A stretch of DNA of 8,075 nucleotides from Pseudomonadota bacterium (GTDB lineage: Bacteria > Pseudomonadota > Gammaproteobacteria > Burkholderiales > Thiobacillaceae): the NCBI GenBank assembly GCA_021802595.1, contig JAJZRT010000142.1:1-8075 (forward strand). Reading direction: 5' to 3'. Each line of letters starts with the position of its first letter. Positions within the stretch are counted from its first letter, which is position 1. Positions 5,801 through 8,075 of the stretch are shown piece after piece. Below the pieces are notes generated by a model. That model had not been told where the DNA came from and did not search any database. It saw nothing but the letters and a program-made list of their open reading frames with translations. A program made the position numbers and the translations under genes.

Positions 5801-8075
5801 TACCTGGCGGCATCTGCTCCGGCCATGCTGCTCGTGGCCGGTCCCATCCTCTTCCTTTGGCTGGTCTCGCCGGCCATCGCCTGGTGGTTCAGCCGGCCGC
5901 TCGCACGCCACGAGGTCCGACTGAGTGCCGAGCAGTCCCTTTTCCTGGGGCGCATCGCACGCAAGACCTGGGCCTTCTTCGAGACGTTCGTCGGCCCGGA
6001 GGACCACTGGCTGCCGCCGGACAACTATCAGGAATACCGCAGCGCCGGGTTGGCACACCGAACCTCACCGACCAACATGGGCCTGTCGCTGCTGGCGAAC
6101 TTGGCGGCCCACGATTTCGGCTACATCCCGACCGGGCAAATAATCGAACGTACCGCCCACACACTGGAGACGATGGCCGGACTGGAACGCCACCGCGGCC
6201 ATTTCTACAACTGGTACGACACCGTGTCGCTGCAGCCGCTGCACCCGGCGTATATCTCGACGGTGGACAGCGGCAACCTGGCGGCTCACCTGTTGACCTT
6301 GCGGCCAGGTCTGATCGCGCTGCTCGACAGGCCAATACTTGGGCCGCGCTGGCTGGATGGCCTGCGCGACACCATCGGGATACTCGAGGCGGCCGCTGGC
6401 GAGCGTGCGCTGGCGACGCGGGCTCGGTTTCAGAAGCACTATCGCGATGCAAACGAGCTCGCCCATGGCCTGTCGCCGGCCTCGCTCGCGGTGGTACGCC
6501 TCCTGCTGGAACAGTTGACCCGCTCGGCCGAAGCCATCCACGCCGACCTGACCGGCGGATCCGACGATCAGGCGCGCTGGTGGGCACACGCATTGGTTCG
6601 GCAATGCCAGGCCATACTCGACGAATTGGTGTTTATCGCGCCGTGGGGCGAGCTGCCGGATGCGCCGGAAGCCCTGAGCGCACTGCCTGAAATCCTGGCC
6701 AACCCGACCTTGCGCGCTCTGGCCGGGCTCGGGGTGGCATTTTCGGCGCGGCTCGAGGGGTTGCCGGCCGCCGCTACTCCCGCGCAGGAAGCCTGGCTTG
6801 CTGCTTTGCGTCGGGACGTCGAGCTGGGCAGCGAACGCGCCCAGACCCGCATCGCCGACATCCAGCGCCTGGCCCTGCTGGCCGGTGAATTTGCCGACAT
6901 GGAATACGGTTTCCTCTACGACAAGGCCGCGCGTCTGTTCAGCATCGGGTACAACGTCGACGAGCGACGTCGCGACACCGGCTATTATGATCTGCTGGCG
7001 TCGGAAGCGCGCCTCACCGTATTCGTCGCCATCGCCCAGGGTCAACTGCCGCAGGAGAGCTGGTTCGCCCTCGGCCGCCTGCTGACCTCGACCGGCGGCG
7101 AGCCGATCCTGTTGTCCTGGAGCGGCTCGATGTTCGAATACCTGATGCCGCAACTGGTGATGCCGAACTATGCTCACACCCTGCTCGACCAGACGACCCG
7201 GGCGGCCGTGGCGCGGCAGATCGAATACGGACAGCAGTGCGGCTTGCCCTGGGGTGTCTCGGAGTCCGGCTACAACGCAGTCGACGTGCAACTCCATTAT
7301 CAGTATCGCGCCTTCGGGGTGCCTGGCCTGGGCCTGATGCGCGGACTCGCCGACGATCGGGTGATCGCCCCATATGCTAGCGTGATGGCGCTGATGGTGG
7401 CACCGGAGGCGGCCTGCCGGAACCTGCAACGGCTTGCCACCGAGGGCGCGGAAGGCTGGTTCGGCTTTTACGAGGCTATCGACTACACTCCGGCCCGGCA
7501 ACGCCGCGGCGAATCCCATGCCATGGTGCACTCCTACATGGCCCATCACCAAGGCATGAGCCTGCTTGCCCTGGCCTATCTGCTGCTGGACCAGCCGATG
7601 CAGAAGCGCTTCGCCGCCGATCCGCTGTTCCAGGCCACCCTGCTGCTGCTGCAGGAGCGCATCCCCAGAACCTCTGCCTTTTATACCCATACTGCCGAGC
7701 TGACCAACATGCAGGCGAGCGCGGCCAGCCCGGAAATGCCGATCCGCGTACTGACCAATCCCGATTCGCCGATGCCTGAGGTGCAGCTGCTGTCCAACGG
7801 CAACTATCACGTCATGATCAGCCACGCCGGCGGCGGTTACAGTCGCTGGCGGGATCTCGCGGCGACCCGCTGGCTCGAGGACGGCACCCGCGACGACTGT
7901 GGCACGTTCGCCTACCTGCGCGACATCGAGAGCGGCGAAACCTGGTCCGCGGCACATCAGCCCACCCTGCGGCACGCCGATCACTACGAGGCCATCTTCT
8001 CGGAAGGGCGCGCTGAATTCCGTCGCCGCGATCACGGTCAGGATTTCCATTTTGAAACCCATACCGACATCGTCG
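2879..8075 (+). CDS. ndvB: Cyclic beta-1,2-glucan synthase (NdvB/ChvB type), N-terminal 1732 codons, runs off window
   Basis: This inner-membrane enzyme builds beta-1,2-glucan from UDP-glucose, trims and cyclises it. The product, a periplasmic cyclic glucan, serves osmoadaptation and host interaction in rhizobia, Agrobacterium and Brucella. Regions in order: hydrophilic N-terminal region (42-420) with the family-like ELFSSDQM and AEWLLDNFYLAEEHI; membrane pair about 426-475; GT84 domain with VVVPT (508-512), TDLRD (545-549), DxD D645/D647, SHDLLEG (757-763) and RxxRW R790-W794; membrane pairs about 838-880 and 968-1004; glycoamylase-like GH189 cyclisation domain about 1010-1600 with GYNVDER, SWSGSMFEYLMPQL, SESGYN and HSYMAHHQGMSL; then from about 1632 (MPEVQLLSNGNY) the N-terminal beta-sandwich of the GH94 phosphorylase-like domain. 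Family members have roughly 2800 residues, so about 1000 are missing beyond the window. I found no stop or frameshift in the stretches read. The start is uncertain: ATG 2879 lacks a good ribosome-binding site, and residues 1-35 look unlike the family. GTG 2960 is an alternative; ATG 3023 would lose ELFS. Confidence 0.95.
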   Translation, partial: MAFNAKIYRHSSRIRACLTGADPKPCGVPANGDEEEPPLRAELFSSDQMAQHGVRLATSHRLAAWRVPDQLLGRLAANRDVLTGTCNQLTAAVAAKHRITPAAEWLLDNFYLAEEHIRIARRHLPKGYSRELPSLVEGPSRGLPRVYDIALETIAHGDGRVDPDSLSCFVQAYQTVTPLRLGELWAIPIMLRLALIENLRRVAVRIAGGRLERDLAVAWADQLTETAHRDPKNLILVIADMARSKPPMTPPFVSELTRRLQGQGATLALPLTWIEQQLAESDLSIEQSVRAGNQHQAADQVSVSNSIGSLRFLGTMDWREFVEGTSVVHQTLCNDPGKAYARMDFASRDRYRHVVEAVGKTGALDEDGVARRAIELAQAAADRGDERDRTAHVGYYLIGRGRQELEREAGTRLPLAASFRRSAGRLPLWLYLGAILLLTLLLAAGLLAEARGRVAVWALLPLGLFAVAAGSQLACALVNWLTTLLLSPHPLPRMDFSTGIPPEARTLVVVPTMLTSPHNIESLVEALQVRFLANRDVNLHFALLTDLRDAAEETLAEDEPLLQLARERIEALNARYAEGRNDVFFLLHRPRRWNPHDGIWMGHERKRGKLADLNALLREGKRDSFSLLVGATESLAMVKYVITLDTDTQLPRDAARQLVGTMAHPLNRPLFDPDLGRVVEGYGILQPRVSASLPDTPLSRYARLNGGEPGIDPYTRAVSDVYQDAFQEGSFIGKGIYEVEAFEQSTQRRFRDNRILSHDLLEGCYARAGLLSDVQLYEEYPARYGADVNRRHRWIRGDWQLAGWLLPWLRGPDGRRGRNPLSSLSRWKLFDNLRRSLVPAALTLLLLLGWTLLSAATLWTAALLSVFLIPPLLSMLPDLIRKPDDMHRGRHLAASAQLGGQRLAQAVFALATLPYEAFYSLDAVLRTLWRLLISHKRLLEWNASGDQELASRSDLPASFQTMGFGPTLAVGTTIYLAASAPAMLLVAGPILFLWLVSPAIAWWFSRPLARHEVRLSAEQSLFLGRIARKTWAFFETFVGPEDHWLPPDNYQEYRSAGLAHRTSPTNMGLSLLANLAAHDFGYIPTGQIIERTAHTLETMAGLERHRGHFYNWYDTVSLQPLHPAYISTVDSGNLAAHLLTLRPGLIALLDRPILGPRWLDGLRDTIGILEAAAGERALATRARFQKHYRDANELAHGLSPASLAVVRLLLEQLTRSAEAIHADLTGGSDDQARWWAHALVRQCQAILDELVFIAPWGELPDAPEALSALPEILANPTLRALAGLGVAFSARLEGLPAAATPAQEAWLAALRRDVELGSERAQTRIADIQRLALLAGEFADMEYGFLYDKAARLFSIGYNVDERRRDTGYYDLLASEARLTVFVAIAQGQLPQESWFALGRLLTSTGGEPILLSWSGSMFEYLMPQLVMPNYAHTLLDQTTRAAVARQIEYGQQCGLPWGVSESGYNAVDVQLHYQYRAFGVPGLGLMRGLADDRVIAPYASVMALMVAPEAACRNLQRLATEGAEGWFGFYEAIDYTPARQRRGESHAMVHSYMAHHQGMSLLALAYLLLDQPMQKRFAADPLFQATLLLLQERIPRTSAFYTHTAELTNMQASAASPEMPIRVLTNPDSPMPEVQLLSNGNYHVMISHAGGGYSRWRDLAATRWLEDGTRDDCGTFAYLRDIESGETWSAAHQPTLRHADHYEAIFSEGRAEFRRRDHGQDFHFETHTDIV

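Noticed and set aside
6065..8062. A 665-codon open frame on the minus strand opposite the glucan synthase.
   Set aside because: It is fully antisense to a strongly conserved coding region, has low-complexity Gly/Gln/Arg/Ala composition and no family motif. Long antisense frames are expected opposite GC-rich genes.

Overview
The window is GC-rich bacterial DNA. The cyclic beta-1,2-glucan synthase and the DDE insertion sequence together suggest a proteobacterium. I cannot place it more precisely from sequence alone; gamma- or betaproteobacterium is a guess. It falls into three parts: an insertion sequence on the left, an accessory stretch with a few very small genes in the middle, and the first two thirds of one very large cell-envelope gene on the right, which runs off the window.

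Left part (about 110-1435): a compact, apparently intact IS4-family element. A 390-residue DDE transposase on the minus strand lies between 15-bp perfect terminal inverted repeats (114-128 and 1417-1431), and its stop codon is built partly from the left repeat. A perfect 7-bp hairpin sits directly against the transposase start and contains the only good ribosome-binding-site candidate, which fits the translational self-restraint known for this family. No target-site duplication flanks the element, so the DNA on its two sides may not have been adjacent when it inserted.

Middle part (1432-2878): two overlapping small genes, a 98-residue basic and charged protein (1477-1773) and a 46-residue single-pass membrane protein with a coiled-coil tail (1770-1910), joined by a GTGA stop/start overlap. 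Next comes an almost gene-free stretch in which the only protein-like signal is a possible 45-residue zinc ribbon (2309-2446). The last 430 bases are more AT-rich in places and hold a perfect TATAAT element, the best promoter candidate for the large downstream gene. The segment looks like an accessory or eroded region. I do not recognise the small genes.

Right part (2879-8075, continuing beyond the window): an ndvB/chvB-type cyclic beta-1,2-glucan synthase. The visible 1732 codons have no stop in frame. They cover the N-terminal region, the GT84 glycosyltransferase with DxD and RxxRW motifs, six predicted membrane segments in three pairs, the central glycoamylase-like (GH189) cyclisation domain, and the start of the GH94 phosphorylase-like domain. 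In known bacteria this enzyme makes periplasmic cyclic glucans used in osmoadaptation and host interaction. No functional link to the IS or the small genes is evident.
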